From NCBI GenBank assembly GCA_029261675.1, contig JAJDBA010000103.1:1-10503 (forward strand): a stretch of 10,503 bases of DNA, in the 5' to 3' direction. A program made the position numbers and the translations under genes. The notes below the pieces were generated by a model. The model was not told the origin of the DNA. It saw only the letters and a program-made list of their open reading frames with translations, and did no database searches. Of the stretch, positions 1 through 8,078 are shown piece after piece. The DNA is from Nitrospinaceae bacterium (GTDB lineage Bacteria > Nitrospinota > Nitrospinia > Nitrospinales > VA-1). Within the stretch, counting starts at the first letter, position 1; the number at the start of each line of letters is the position of its first letter.

Positions 1-144
1 GGTGCCATCATAGCATTCGATGAATTGGACAATCCTCTTTGGCCTGGTGAAACGCAGGCATTGATTGACGTTTGTGGTCTGAATTCGCTGAAGCTGGAGA
101 GACTTCCATTTGATCCTTATATCGGATTTGCAACAATAGAATGA
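1..144 (+). CDS. C-terminal end of a probable SAM-dependent sugar O-methyltransferase (5' truncated by window)
   Basis: An open frame enters from the left edge and ends at TGA 142-144, giving the last 47 residues of a protein. The visible stretch contains AFDELDNPLWPGET, which resembles the end of class I SAM-dependent methyltransferases of the TylF/deoxyhexose 3-O-methyltransferase kind found in O-antigen and antibiotic sugar clusters, where a GG-hydrophobic-FDE strand is followed by a WPGET motif. If so, it would methylate a hydroxyl on a nucleotide-linked sugar or on the growing glycan. The SAM-binding domain lies outside the window, so the assignment rests on one motif. The downstream genes are sugar-modifying, which fits. 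A 460-base gap separates it from the next gene, so co-transcription is uncertain. Confidence 0.55.
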   Translation, partial: GAIIAFDELDNPLWPGETQALIDVCGLNSLKLERLPFDPYIGFATIE

Positions 145-604
145 GGTGACTAAAGTTGGGCTTGTAAATTTCATCACATAAACACAAAAAAATATCATAT
201 CGACCTTCCTGTTTTTTCGCCCTAAATTTTATCGGTAATGGAGATATAATCTCTTCTATTCCTCTCCTCCTGCATCTGCAATGACCTATTTTAGAACGCG
301 GTATACTTCATTGTCTTTATTATCCCTCCCCCAAAATTAACATACACATTTCAAATCCATACTAGTTATCGACACACAATTGTGACACTTATATGACTGA
401 AATATATAGACTTATTTAATCCCCATGTTACCATAAATCAACATTTACACATTACACATCTAGATTAACACTGATTTAGCTATTTAAAGTTTACTCGGAT
501 TAGTCATCAAAATTTTACGGAACAGTAGGTTCTGATAAGAATAAGTATGCAGTCGAAGGGCAAAGTTAAAAACTCAAATAATCACCCATTTAAAGAAATT
601 TGAA
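145..604. other. 460-base AT-rich intergenic region without a gene
   Basis: No open frame longer than about 20 codons with a usable start is seen on either strand. The region is strongly AT-rich. It contains a pyrimidine-rich tract around 250-275 and a 10-base perfect palindrome, CACAATTGTG (375-384). That palindrome overlaps a weak promoter-like pair at 380-408. No convincing rho-independent terminator follows the upstream gene, and no JUMPstart/ops-like element was recognised. It most likely holds the promoter of the aminotransferase-transketolase-phosphoglycosyl transferase genes, with a long leader. Confidence 0.6.
380..408 (+). promoter_or_regulatory. Weak candidate promoter with overlapping palindrome
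   Basis: TTGTGA (380-385) and TATATA (403-408) are separated by 17 bases, and each matches the sigma-70 consensus at four of six positions. The palindrome CACAATTGTG (375-384) overlaps the upstream hexamer, as a repressor operator would. Starting here, the leader before the ATG at 605 would be close to 190 bases. In DNA this AT-rich such matches arise by chance, so this is a suggestion only. Confidence 0.22.
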
Positions 605-1777
605 ATGAATATTCTAAACTCCAATTTACAGTTGAAAAGCGAAAATGTACGAACCCTGATTATAAAAAAGCGCAGGGTTATTCCATTCTTTGACTATTCT
701 GAGGTGTTTTCTTCTTCTGAAGAAGAGTTGGTAGATGTGTTTCGAAATGTTCTTAGACGTGGAGCCTTTATTCAGCAAAGTGATTTATTGGAATTTGAAG
801 AAAATCTAGCCGATTACCTCGGCGTTAAATATGCTTTTGGAGTAGCAAACTGTACCGATGGATTGATAATTGCCATGAAAGCTATTGGAATCAAACCTGG
901 TGATGAAGTTATTTTTCCTTCTCATACTTTTGTTGCTTCAGCGGCTTCCATACATTTTTCAGGTGGTACCCCAGTGCCTATAGAATGCGGTTCCGATCAT
1001 TTGATGGATGTCACTGCAATTGAAAAAGCAATTACCAACAAGACCAAAGCTATTCTCCCTGTGCAACTAAATGGCCGAACCTGTAATATGGATGCCATTC
1101 AAAAAATTGCAAACAAGTATGAATTAAAAATCATAGAGGATTCAGCTCAGGCTTTGGGAGCTAAATTCAAGAATCGTTCTGCAGGTTCATTTGGCGATAT
1201 CGCCGCATTCAGCTTTTACCCTGCAAAGACCCTGGGCTGCTTTGGAGATGGCGGAGCTATTGTTACAAGCGATGATCAAATTGCAAAAAAAATTCTTACA
1301 CTTCGGGATCATGGTCGCGATGAGTTTGGAGATGTATCAGGTTGGGGGCTCAATTCCCGGCTCGATAATTTACAAGCTGCTATCTTAAATTTTAATTTAA
1401 AAAAATATGACAATGCCGTCGCTCGCAGGCGTAAAATTGCCTTCTTATATAATAAATATTTGAGCGGATTGCCAAACCTAAAACTTCCCCCAGCTCCTGA
1501 CAGCAACCCAGACTACTTTGATATCTACCAAAACTATGAAATTGAATCCAGCCACCGCGATAAATTGCGCGAATATCTGGATCAAGCAGGAATAAAGACC
1601 ATACTTCAATGGGGTGGAAAAGCAGTTCATCAATTCGAAAAACTTAAGCTGAACTACCAGTTACCCATCACCGAAAAAACTTTGAAGGATTCATTTTTGC
1701 TCCCTATCAACACAATGATTACTGATTACGACGTAAAATACATTTGTGAAAAAATTATAGAATTTTACAATCACTAG
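605..1777 (+). CDS. DegT/DnrJ/EryC1/StrS-family PLP-dependent sugar aminotransferase
   Basis: This 390-residue protein has the normal size for the family, which moves an amino group from glutamate to a keto group of a nucleotide-linked sugar in the cytoplasm. Visible motifs are the N-terminal IPFFDY (residues 26-31), the cofactor-phosphate region ANCTDGL (81-87) and PGDEVIFPSHTFVASA (98-113). The pyridine-nitrogen aspartate D179 sits in IIEDSAQALGA, and the Schiff-base lysine K208 in FSFYPAKTLGCFGDGG. RLDNLQAAIL (252-261) is also typical. Position 154-158 reads QLNGR where many members have HLYG. The first 24 residues precede the usual start of the fold. No Shine-Dalgarno sequence is obvious before the ATG, and no alternative ATG or GTG lies nearer to IPFFDY, so the start is somewhat uncertain. 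The gene leads a packed operon with a split transketolase and a phosphoglycosyl transferase. The exact sugar and carbon position cannot be read from sequence. Confidence 0.93.
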   Translation: MNILNSNLQLKSENVRTLIIKKRRVIPFFDYSEVFSSSEEELVDVFRNVLRRGAFIQQSDLLEFEENLADYLGVKYAFGVANCTDGLIIAMKAIGIKPGDEVIFPSHTFVASAASIHFSGGTPVPIECGSDHLMDVTAIEKAITNKTKAILPVQLNGRTCNMDAIQKIANKYELKIIEDSAQALGAKFKNRSAGSFGDIAAFSFYPAKTLGCFGDGGAIVTSDDQIAKKILTLRDHGRDEFGDVSGWGLNSRLDNLQAAILNFNLKKYDNAVARRRKIAFLYNKYLSGLPNLKLPPAPDSNPDYFDIYQNYEIESSHRDKLREYLDQAGIKTILQWGGKAVHQFEKLKLNYQLPITEKTLKDSFLLPINTMITDYDVKYICEKIIEFYNH

Positions 1778-1814
1778 TTTGAACTGATTAATCCATTAGA
1801 ATCTAAATTGCTTT

Positions 1815-2624
1815 ATGGATATCAAACATCTTGCAAAAAAAATCCGGCTTCACACCTTACAGATGACTTCCCAAGCGGGGAGTTCACATGTGGGTTCCGT
1901 TTTTTCCATGGCAGATATTATCGCTGTCCTTTATGGCGCCACCCTCAAAAAAGACCCCAACAATCCAAAATGGGCTGATCGTGATCGATTTATCTTAAGC
2001 AAAGGGCATGCAACATCTGGTTTATATGCAGCCCTTGCTGAGTGTGGCTTTTTTTCTGTCGAAAAACTTAATACATTTTATCAGGATGGTTCCAGTCTTT
2101 TAGGGCATATTTCGCACAAAGGAGTTCCAGGGGTTGAAGTTTCCAGCGGCTCTCTCGGTCATGGTCTTCCAATCGGCACAGGCATGGCTTATGGAGCAAA
2201 GCTGGACCAGCAAAATCACAAGGTTTTTGTCCTAATGAGTGATGGTGAATGCGATGAAGGGTCTAACTGGGAAGCAATATTATTTGCCGCTCATCATAAG
2301 CTAGACAATCTCATTGCCATAGTCGACTACAACAAAATTCAAAGCCTTGATCAGGTTTCCAACACCTTGGGTCTAGAACCGTTTGCTGACAAGTGGAAAA
2401 GTTTTGGTTGGGAAGTATTAGAAGTAGACGGTCACAACTTGGAAGAATTGCACACTGCATTTTCAAATCTTCCTCGGAAACCGAATCTCCCAACATGCAT
2501 TATTGCTCATACTGTAAAAGGCAAAGGTGTTTCCTTCATGGAAAACACGGTTCTCTGGCATTACAGAAGTCCTCAGGGAGAAGAATATGCTTCGGCAGTC
2601 AGAGAATTGGAATCTCAATTATGA
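1815..2624 (+). CDS. Transketolase-like protein, N-terminal (ThDP pyrophosphate-binding) subunit
   Basis: The 269 residues correspond to the first domain of transketolase, supplied here as a separate subunit. It binds the diphosphate and Mg of thiamine diphosphate and pairs with the next gene product. Visible features are SSHVGS (23-28), SKGHATSGLYAAL (62-74), GSLGHGLPIGTGMAYG (112-127), and the ThDP motif running from D143-G144-E145 through EGSNWEA to the metal-binding aspartate/asparagine in DYNKIQS (171-177). The first glycine of the classical GDG is serine (S142), which I believe is common among split transketolases of polysaccharide clusters. The start is 37 bases after the aminotransferase stop, with no clear ribosome site. 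Its stop overlaps the next start (ATGA), indicating translational coupling. Central-metabolism transketolases are usually single chains of more than 600 residues, so a dedicated role in sugar biosynthesis is inferred from context. Confidence 0.93.
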   Translation: MDIKHLAKKIRLHTLQMTSQAGSSHVGSVFSMADIIAVLYGATLKKDPNNPKWADRDRFILSKGHATSGLYAALAECGFFSVEKLNTFYQDGSSLLGHISHKGVPGVEVSSGSLGHGLPIGTGMAYGAKLDQQNHKVFVLMSDGECDEGSNWEAILFAAHHKLDNLIAIVDYNKIQSLDQVSNTLGLEPFADKWKSFGWEVLEVDGHNLEELHTAFSNLPRKPNLPTCIIAHTVKGKGVSFMENTVLWHYRSPQGEEYASAVRELESQL

Positions 2625-3562
2625 GAGATGCTTTCATTAAATCACTTTCAGAGCTTGCGAAGACCGACCCTAGAATTATGCTGATCACTGGAGATTTGGG
2701 TTTTGGTGTACTCAATGATTTTGCAAAAAACTATCCTAAACAGTTTTTGAATGCAGGCGTGGCCGAACAAAACATGACTGGGTTGGCCACTGGCCTCGCC
2801 ATGGAGGGAAGAGTCGTTTTCACTTATTCGATCGCCAACTTTCCTGTTATGAGATGTTTGGAACAAATTCGCAATGACGTTTGTTACCACAATGCAAACG
2901 TAAAAATAATATCTATTGGAGGAGGTTTCAGTTATGGCCCCCTTGGAATTTCCCACCATGCAACAGAAGATATTTCTATCATGCGTGCTATGCCAGGTAT
3001 GACCACAGTAGTTCCCGGAGATTTATGGGAAGCCGCAGAATCCGCTAAAGCACTGATCAATACTGAAGGAGCCTGCTATTTAAGACTTGATAAGTCTCAT
3101 GCCCCTCGCACAGAAGACAAAGAAAAGGAATTTATTATTGGAAAAGCCCGATGCCTGGTTGAGGGTAAAGATTTGACTCTGATAAGTTCAGGAGGGATTC
3201 TTGAAGTGACTCTGGAAGCAGCAAAGCAACTAAATAAAAAAGGAATCTCTTGTCGGGTTATCAGTATGCATACCCTAAATCCTCTCGACGAAGAAGCCAT
3301 ATTATCTGCCGCCAAGGAAACAGGAGGCATCATCACTGTTGAAGAACAAACCGTTCAAGGGGGATTAGGCGGAGCAGTCGCTGAAGTTTGCCTTGAAAAG
3401 GGCTCCTACCCTAAAGCTTTCTATCGGATTGGAATCCGATCTACAAAGACATCCCTTGCTGGCACTCAAACCTATTTACGCAAAGCACACAACATGGATG
3501 AAAATGCTATTGTTTCCCACGCAGTGAGTTTAATTGAAAAAAAGCTCCAACTGACTTCTTAA
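2621..3562 (+). CDS. Transketolase-like protein, C-terminal (pyrimidine-binding plus C-domain) subunit
   Basis: This 313-residue partner completes the transketolase begun by the preceding gene. The pyrimidine-binding domain carries GVAEQNMTGLATGLA (46-60), whose E49 should be the glutamate that activates thiamine diphosphate. GFSYGPLGISHHATED (102-117) follows, with the paired active-site-region histidines H112-H113, then MRAMPGMTTVVPGD (121-134). The transketolase C-domain spans roughly residues 184-305. The frame is open further upstream, but the ATG at 2621 overlaps the previous stop and the alignment to the family begins exactly here (MRDAFIKSL), so the upstream part is not coding. Together the two subunits should transfer a two-carbon ketol unit. 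Lying between an aminotransferase and a phosphoglycosyl transferase, the acceptor is plausibly a sugar of the polysaccharide pathway, or the pair may supply a precursor pentose or heptose. DXS-like function is less likely because the length and split form fit TktA/TktB subunits. Confidence 0.93.
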   Translation: MRDAFIKSLSELAKTDPRIMLITGDLGFGVLNDFAKNYPKQFLNAGVAEQNMTGLATGLAMEGRVVFTYSIANFPVMRCLEQIRNDVCYHNANVKIISIGGGFSYGPLGISHHATEDISIMRAMPGMTTVVPGDLWEAAESAKALINTEGACYLRLDKSHAPRTEDKEKEFIIGKARCLVEGKDLTLISSGGILEVTLEAAKQLNKKGISCRVISMHTLNPLDEEAILSAAKETGGIITVEEQTVQGGLGGAVAEVCLEKGSYPKAFYRIGIRSTKTSLAGTQTYLRKAHNMDENAIVSHAVSLIEKKLQLTS

Positions 3563-3565
3563 AAA

Positions 3566-4294
3566 ATGAAACGGGCTTTTGATATCATATTTTCGTTTCT
3601 AGGAATGATCATTATCAGCCCTGTCCTCATTCCAGCAATTGTCGCGGTCTGGCTTCAGGATTTCAACTCCCCTTTTTATGTATCGACCCGTTTAGGAAAA
3701 AATGGCAGGGAATTTAAAATGGTCAAACTCCGCTCCATGAAAGTGGATGCTGACAAAATTGGAGTTTTTTCAACAACAAGTAATGATCCAAGGGTTACGC
3801 GGGTAGGGAAGATAGTCAGGAAATATAAGCTCGATGAGCTTCCTCAAGGTTGGCATGTTTTTAACGGCGATATGAGCTTTGTAGGGCCTCGACCACAAAT
3901 CCCCTATGGGGTGAAAGACTACACTGAAAAAGAAAAGGAATTATTTAAAGTGCGCCCTGGCATTACCGATTTTTCATCGATAATATTCGCAGACGAAAGC
4001 GATGTACTTAAGAATAGCAAAGACCCAAACGTTGACTACGACCTTTTAATTCGCCCTTGGAAAAGCCGTCTAGGACTTTTTTATATCGACAAACAGTCAT
4101 TCATTCTGGATATTGTTCTAATGGCGTTGACACTTGTGGGGATCTTTTCTAGAGAAAGTGCTCTAAAGGGAGGAGCCTATATTTTATCAAAATTGGACGC
4201 TAATCAAGACTTGATTCAAATATCGAAACGAGACCAGCCACTGCAACCACATTCGCCCCCAGGCCTGACCGAAACATCTCATTCAGCTAATTAA
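3566..4294 (+). CDS. Small monotopic phosphoglycosyl transferase (bacterial sugar transferase family, WcaJ/PglC type)
   Basis: The 242-residue enzyme transfers a sugar phosphate from a UDP-sugar to undecaprenyl phosphate at the inner membrane, starting the repeat unit of a surface polysaccharide. The N-terminus carries a hydrophobic re-entrant helix (about 5-30) with the helix-breaking S18-P19. The catalytic Asp-Glu pair is D90-E91 in KLDELPQ, followed by FNGDMSFVGPRPQ (99-111) and RPGIT (130-134). A second hydrophobic stretch (about 178-194) precedes an Arg-Glu. Only the catalytic core is present: the four-helix N-terminal domain of long WcaJ-like enzymes is absent. The last 35 residues (about 207-242) are polar and look disordered. 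The start lies 3 bases after the transketolase stop, so translation is probably coupled. It is the last gene of the + strand block and converges on the kinase gene across a 22-base gap. Confidence 0.93.
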   Translation: MKRAFDIIFSFLGMIIISPVLIPAIVAVWLQDFNSPFYVSTRLGKNGREFKMVKLRSMKVDADKIGVFSTTSNDPRVTRVGKIVRKYKLDELPQGWHVFNGDMSFVGPRPQIPYGVKDYTEKEKELFKVRPGITDFSSIIFADESDVLKNSKDPNVDYDLLIRPWKSRLGLFYIDKQSFILDIVLMALTLVGIFSRESALKGGAYILSKLDANQDLIQISKRDQPLQPHSPPGLTETSHSAN

Positions 4295-4316
4295 TCAGAA
4301 CCCGAGCTATCTAATT

Positions 4317-6602
4317 TCACAAACCCATGTTCTTATATTTGCTCCCTTCTGAATACTCAGCACCGTAATGCTTACCATAATAGTCGTAAATCTTATTATA
4401 ATATTCATAAGCCTTGCCGCTTTTGTGCTCAACCATATTCAGGACGACTCCCAGAATTTTATGTGGGCCGGCTAGCGCTTCTTCCTCTTCTGGTTTACGA
4501 CGATCCAAAGAGCGCGATTGCCTTATCCCTCCCGTTGTGGAGGTCACGAGTTTTTTCAATGCCCTTTGCGATAGCTGCACATCATTTTCCCCGGCTTTAA
4601 TGACAAATATAATTCCATCGCATGAATGGCTAATTGTTGAGGCATCTGAAACAGCCAGTATGGGTGGCACATCGACAATTACCAAGCCGTAATTATCTCG
4701 CAAATATGAAATCAGGCTTTTGAATTTGAATGAATTTAACAGGTCACTCATATTTTCAGCTGGCGCACCTCTGGGGAGTATGAAAACATTTTTGATCCCG
4801 GAATTATGAATACACTTATTCAACGGATACTTCCCTGAAATAGCTTCCGCTAAACCTGGCTCGCCGGAAATATTAAAGATGGAATGAATTCTAGATCTTC
4901 TTAAATCGGCATCCAATATCAATACTCGCTTACCCAAATGAGCCATTGCTAATCCAAGATTAGCCGCTAAAGTAGTTTTTCCTTCTTTAGGTGTTGCGCT
5001 AGCTATCATCAAAACCTTCTTCGGGTTTTCAGGAGCCGAGTTAAAAAGGTTGGTCCTTATCCTTCGGAATTCTTCCACAAGAGGCGAATCCTCATTTTGC
5101 CTCAACGGCAAATCACCTTCACTCTTGTCGAACTTGGAAATAGATCCCAAATTTAAAAATGAAAGTTGATTTTCCATATCTTCTTCCGTGCGCAATGTAC
5201 GATCTAAGGATTCAAGAAAAAAAGCTAGAAAAACTCCAAAGAATGATCCCAAACCAAACGACAAAATAATATTTAAAGTGATATTTGGTGCGACATGTGA
5301 AATTGGAACTTCTGCGGCATCAACAATCCTCACATTACTATCGGTTTGTTTCGATTCAATGTCTGTTTCCTTTTGCCGTTGCAAAAGCACTTCATACATC
5401 CTTCGGTCACTTTCAACATCTCTTTTTAAAGAATTGAATCGTAGAACATTTCTGTCAAGAACAATAACGCCCTTTCTTTGTTCAATTTGTCGATCCATCA
5501 AAGATTTTTCTCTCGTCTTCAATGACTGCAAATCAATCTCAAGAGATTTCAGCATTCTTCCAATAGCAAGAGGAACCCTTTCCTCAATACTCTTAATCTT
5601 TTGCAAAAGAGAGGTAATTTTAGGGTGTTTCGGCCCCAGTTTTTTTGATTCATCGGACAACTGTTTTTTAATCTCTCGATAATCTTTATTCAAGAATTCT
5701 AGATTTGAGTTTCGGGCCTTATCCGGAAGATCCAACAATAATTCGATCGGGTTATCGCGCCTCGATTCCAATTGATTTTTAAGAGTTTCTTTTTCAACAA
5801 TACTTGATTTGACAGTGTTGATTTCGGAGTTAGTCAAGGTTAGCTTTTGATTGGCTATTACACGCCTTTCGTCAATAGAGGTTAGTTTTTTACTTTCCTT
5901 ATAATCAGATAGAACTTTTTCTGTCCTGGACAATTGTTTTTTAGTTTCCCCGAGTCTAGCATCCAACCAATCCCCCACTCCGGCTTCCATAGAGCTTTTC
6001 ATCTCAATTTTTTTCAGAATAAAAATTTCCGCAACATTATTTGCAATTTCGGCAGCCCAGCTTGGGGAATGATCACGATAACTGATTTTGACTAATCGGC
6101 TTCCGCGAATAGGATTGATTTGCAAGTTTCTAAGAAACCGATTCACAAGGGGTGTATAAGGGTCACTTGTAACATTCTCGGCATTGGGTTTTTCTCGAAT
6201 ACCCAATCCAATCATTTTTTCTTCAATCCATTTGCGAAAACGGTAGTAAACAAACTCTTCGGAACCCTCTGCTTTAGATTCAAATCTGTCTTCCAACCCA
6301 AGTCTTTGGATCACATTTTTTGCCAATGATCGACTCTTTAAAAGCTCATACTGTGTCTTATAGAAATCAAAGTCAGCTGGGCCTCCAGTCGAAAAACTGG
6401 GTTGCAATTTGACCGCTTTAGGGACTTCCCGTTCAATGAGTATCTGGACAGTCGCTTGATAAACAGGTTTTATTCGATATGAAACCAAGGCTGTCAACAC
6501 AACAAAAGTTATTACACAGCCAAGTATCGTAAACTTTCTTCTAACCAACACTTTCAAGAATTCAGAAATCTGAAAGTCTTCAGTATCTTTATTCAAGATC
6601 AT
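4317..6602 (-). CDS. Polysaccharide co-polymerase / BY-kinase fusion (Wzc-like chain-length regulator)
   Basis: The 761 residues have the full Wzc layout. There is a Wzz domain with a first membrane helix (about 24-44), a long periplasmic region with coiled-coil-like segments (about 215-415), and a GNVR-like motif (388-417). A proline-containing stretch with AEVPISHVAPN (430-440) precedes the second membrane helix (443-464). A cytoplasmic tyrosine-kinase domain follows. The kinase shows the oligomerisation signature E510-x2-R513-x2-R516, Walker A SATPKEGKTT (535-544, K542), Walker A' LILDADLRR (561-569) and Walker B VIVDVP (641-646). A tyrosine cluster of nine residues lies between 732 and 756, the expected autophosphorylation tail. 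It controls chain length and export in the inner membrane, cycling with phosphorylation. Residues about 688-712 form an extra charged insert just before the GVVLN strand. The gene follows the barrel gene by 48 bases, probably in one transcript. Confidence 0.95.
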   Translation of the reverse strand: MILNKDTEDFQISEFLKVLVRRKFTILGCVITFVVLTALVSYRIKPVYQATVQILIEREVPKAVKLQPSFSTGGPADFDFYKTQYELLKSRSLAKNVIQRLGLEDRFESKAEGSEEFVYYRFRKWIEEKMIGLGIREKPNAENVTSDPYTPLVNRFLRNLQINPIRGSRLVKISYRDHSPSWAAEIANNVAEIFILKKIEMKSSMEAGVGDWLDARLGETKKQLSRTEKVLSDYKESKKLTSIDERRVIANQKLTLTNSEINTVKSSIVEKETLKNQLESRRDNPIELLLDLPDKARNSNLEFLNKDYREIKKQLSDESKKLGPKHPKITSLLQKIKSIEERVPLAIGRMLKSLEIDLQSLKTREKSLMDRQIEQRKGVIVLDRNVLRFNSLKRDVESDRRMYEVLLQRQKETDIESKQTDSNVRIVDAAEVPISHVAPNITLNIILSFGLGSFFGVFLAFFLESLDRTLRTEEDMENQLSFLNLGSISKFDKSEGDLPLRQNEDSPLVEEFRRIRTNLFNSAPENPKKVLMIASATPKEGKTTLAANLGLAMAHLGKRVLILDADLRRSRIHSIFNISGEPGLAEAISGKYPLNKCIHNSGIKNVFILPRGAPAENMSDLLNSFKFKSLISYLRDNYGLVIVDVPPILAVSDASTISHSCDGIIFVIKAGENDVQLSQRALKKLVTSTTGGIRQSRSLDRRKPEEEEALAGPHKILGVVLNMVEHKSGKAYEYYNKIYDYYGKHYGAEYSEGSKYKNMGL

Positions 6603-6650
6603 AATAAAACTCGAAGTTTACAAAGAATTTCAACAAGGGTTGCCAGACAA

Positions 6651-8006
6651 TTAAAAAACTGTAGAAACAGACAAGGTGAATACATTACTCACGTAATCAT
6701 TAGCATCAAAGTTTGAATCGGCTTCAATATGCCTAAAACCTATTTCAGTTTTTAACCATTTTTGGATATTATAAATAAAATCCAAACTAGCTGTGGTGAT
6801 ATCGTCATTTTGCTTTTTTAAAGCCCCTCCCCCATTAACAGTATCTGCTCTCGCTCTAGTGAAATCTAGGTTCGCATACCCTAAAAAAGCTCGAGTTCCT
6901 ATTTTAGGAAATAAGGGCCATTGTTGCTCCCAGGCAACATTTATATCCGTCATAATATTAACCGATGTAGCCGCAAAAATAGAATCCTGAATACTTCGCT
7001 CACCTCCCAGAAAAAATTTAGTTCGGCTTGAGAAATCATAACTGAGATCCGCTTTATAACTAAAACCAGCTCGACTACTACCCCCAGCAACAAATCGTTC
7101 TTGATAACCGAGCCCCAAACTTCCAGAAATAAAAGCTGAAGGTTCAAACTTTGCTACAACAAAAAAACCATAAAGATTCGAATCCAAATTGACTGACTGC
7201 GGTGCTGTATAAAGGGTATTTTCATATATCAGATTAATCCCAAAACTGGTCAATCTTGTCCACGACCAAAATGCCGAAGCTGATGCCTGAAAATCATTTT
7301 TATCATTTGCTTCAAGAACACTGGCATCAAACCTTTGAAAATCAATTTTCCCATTCAGTCTCAATAAAGTTCTGGGAGTCAAAGCCCACTGAAACCTCTC
7401 TCCCAATACCGTGGAAGTACGTTTTTGCCTAGGGCTAAAATTGCTCGCAAACTCCGTTGTAGGGGGATCTACAGTTCGCAAAAAATTCCCAAACAATATG
7501 AGCTGGCTTCTACCTCCCTCTCCAGCCAAAGTTAGTTCTGTATCTAAATCATGATGGAGAAAATCTTGTGCGTTTACTTTAATGAAGTTTTCATCCCGAG
7601 CCTCATAAAACAAATCAAAACCCCAAGAATCCCCGGCTTCAAGCTCTTTGATGATTCCCAAGCTTCCTTTGAGATTATAAATACTATCTGAAGTGGGTGA
7701 CTGAAGGGTTCCATTTGAAAAAGTTTTATCTGCATCAAGAAAGATATTGTCATCATATTTGTATGAAATGCCTGCGCCAGGGTGAACTTCAAAACGCCCT
7801 ATCCGGATATCTCCCTCCGGCTTTTCCTTCCGAGATGAAAATGGAACTTCGCGGATTCCACCAAATCCTTGTGCGACTTGAATTTTTGGAAACTCTGGAA
7901 TCTCTTTTTCTACAACTTCAACAGATAATTCCTCGCTCTTTTGAACGGGTTCCGCTTGAACAGCAGAACACCAAAGCAAAACAAAGGGTAAGAATAAAGC
8001 CCTCAT
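6651..8006 (-). CDS. Outer-membrane beta-barrel protein (BBP2_2-like, exopolysaccharide-associated)
   Basis: From the ATG at 8006 the product is 451 residues. A TTG at 8030 would add eight residues (MLKSKEKF), and neither start has a strong ribosome site. A signal peptide MRALFLPFVLLWCSAVQA ends in an AxA-like cleavage site. The sequence before the cysteine does not fit a lipobox. A linker of about 50 polar residues follows, then RIGRFEVHPGAGISYKYDDN, a hallmark of BBP2_2-type barrels. The rest alternates short hydrophobic/aromatic strands with polar turns and ends in VFTLSVSTVF, whose terminal phenylalanine is the BAM recognition signal. Proteins of this type accompany exopolysaccharide loci (for example EpsL and PEP-CTERM-associated barrels). 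The Wzc-like gene directly downstream suggests a role in polymer passage or anchoring at the outer membrane. A direct transport role is inference. Confidence 0.87.
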   Translation of the reverse strand: MRALFLPFVLLWCSAVQAEPVQKSEELSVEVVEKEIPEFPKIQVAQGFGGIREVPFSSRKEKPEGDIRIGRFEVHPGAGISYKYDDNIFLDADKTFSNGTLQSPTSDSIYNLKGSLGIIKELEAGDSWGFDLFYEARDENFIKVNAQDFLHHDLDTELTLAGEGGRSQLILFGNFLRTVDPPTTEFASNFSPRQKRTSTVLGERFQWALTPRTLLRLNGKIDFQRFDASVLEANDKNDFQASASAFWSWTRLTSFGINLIYENTLYTAPQSVNLDSNLYGFFVVAKFEPSAFISGSLGLGYQERFVAGGSSRAGFSYKADLSYDFSSRTKFFLGGERSIQDSIFAATSVNIMTDINVAWEQQWPLFPKIGTRAFLGYANLDFTRARADTVNGGGALKKQNDDITTASLDFIYNIQKWLKTEIGFRHIEADSNFDANDYVSNVFTLSVSTVF

Positions 8007-8078
8007 AAATTTTTCTTTTGATTTAAGCAATCCGATTTCTCATTTTCACATTAAAAAATATTTAGCCTGTTTTGCACA

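Noticed and set aside
145..604. JUMPstart/ops element or small gene upstream of the polysaccharide genes
   Set aside because: No GGCGGTAGC-like motif and no start-to-stop frame beyond about 20 codons was found.
2393..2620. Upstream extension of the transketolase C-terminal subunit reading frame
   Set aside because: It lies in another frame inside the well-conserved N-terminal subunit gene. The family alignment begins at the ATG at 2621, which overlaps the preceding stop.
5188..5682. A 164-codon + strand frame inside the Wzc-like gene
   Set aside because: It is antisense to a clearly conserved coding region, is rich in Ser/Cys/Arg/Phe, and shows no recognisable motif.
7997..8006. Lipoprotein signal in the barrel protein (LLWC)
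   Set aside because: Tryptophan before the cysteine does not fit a lipobox, and a normal AxA-type cleavage site follows.
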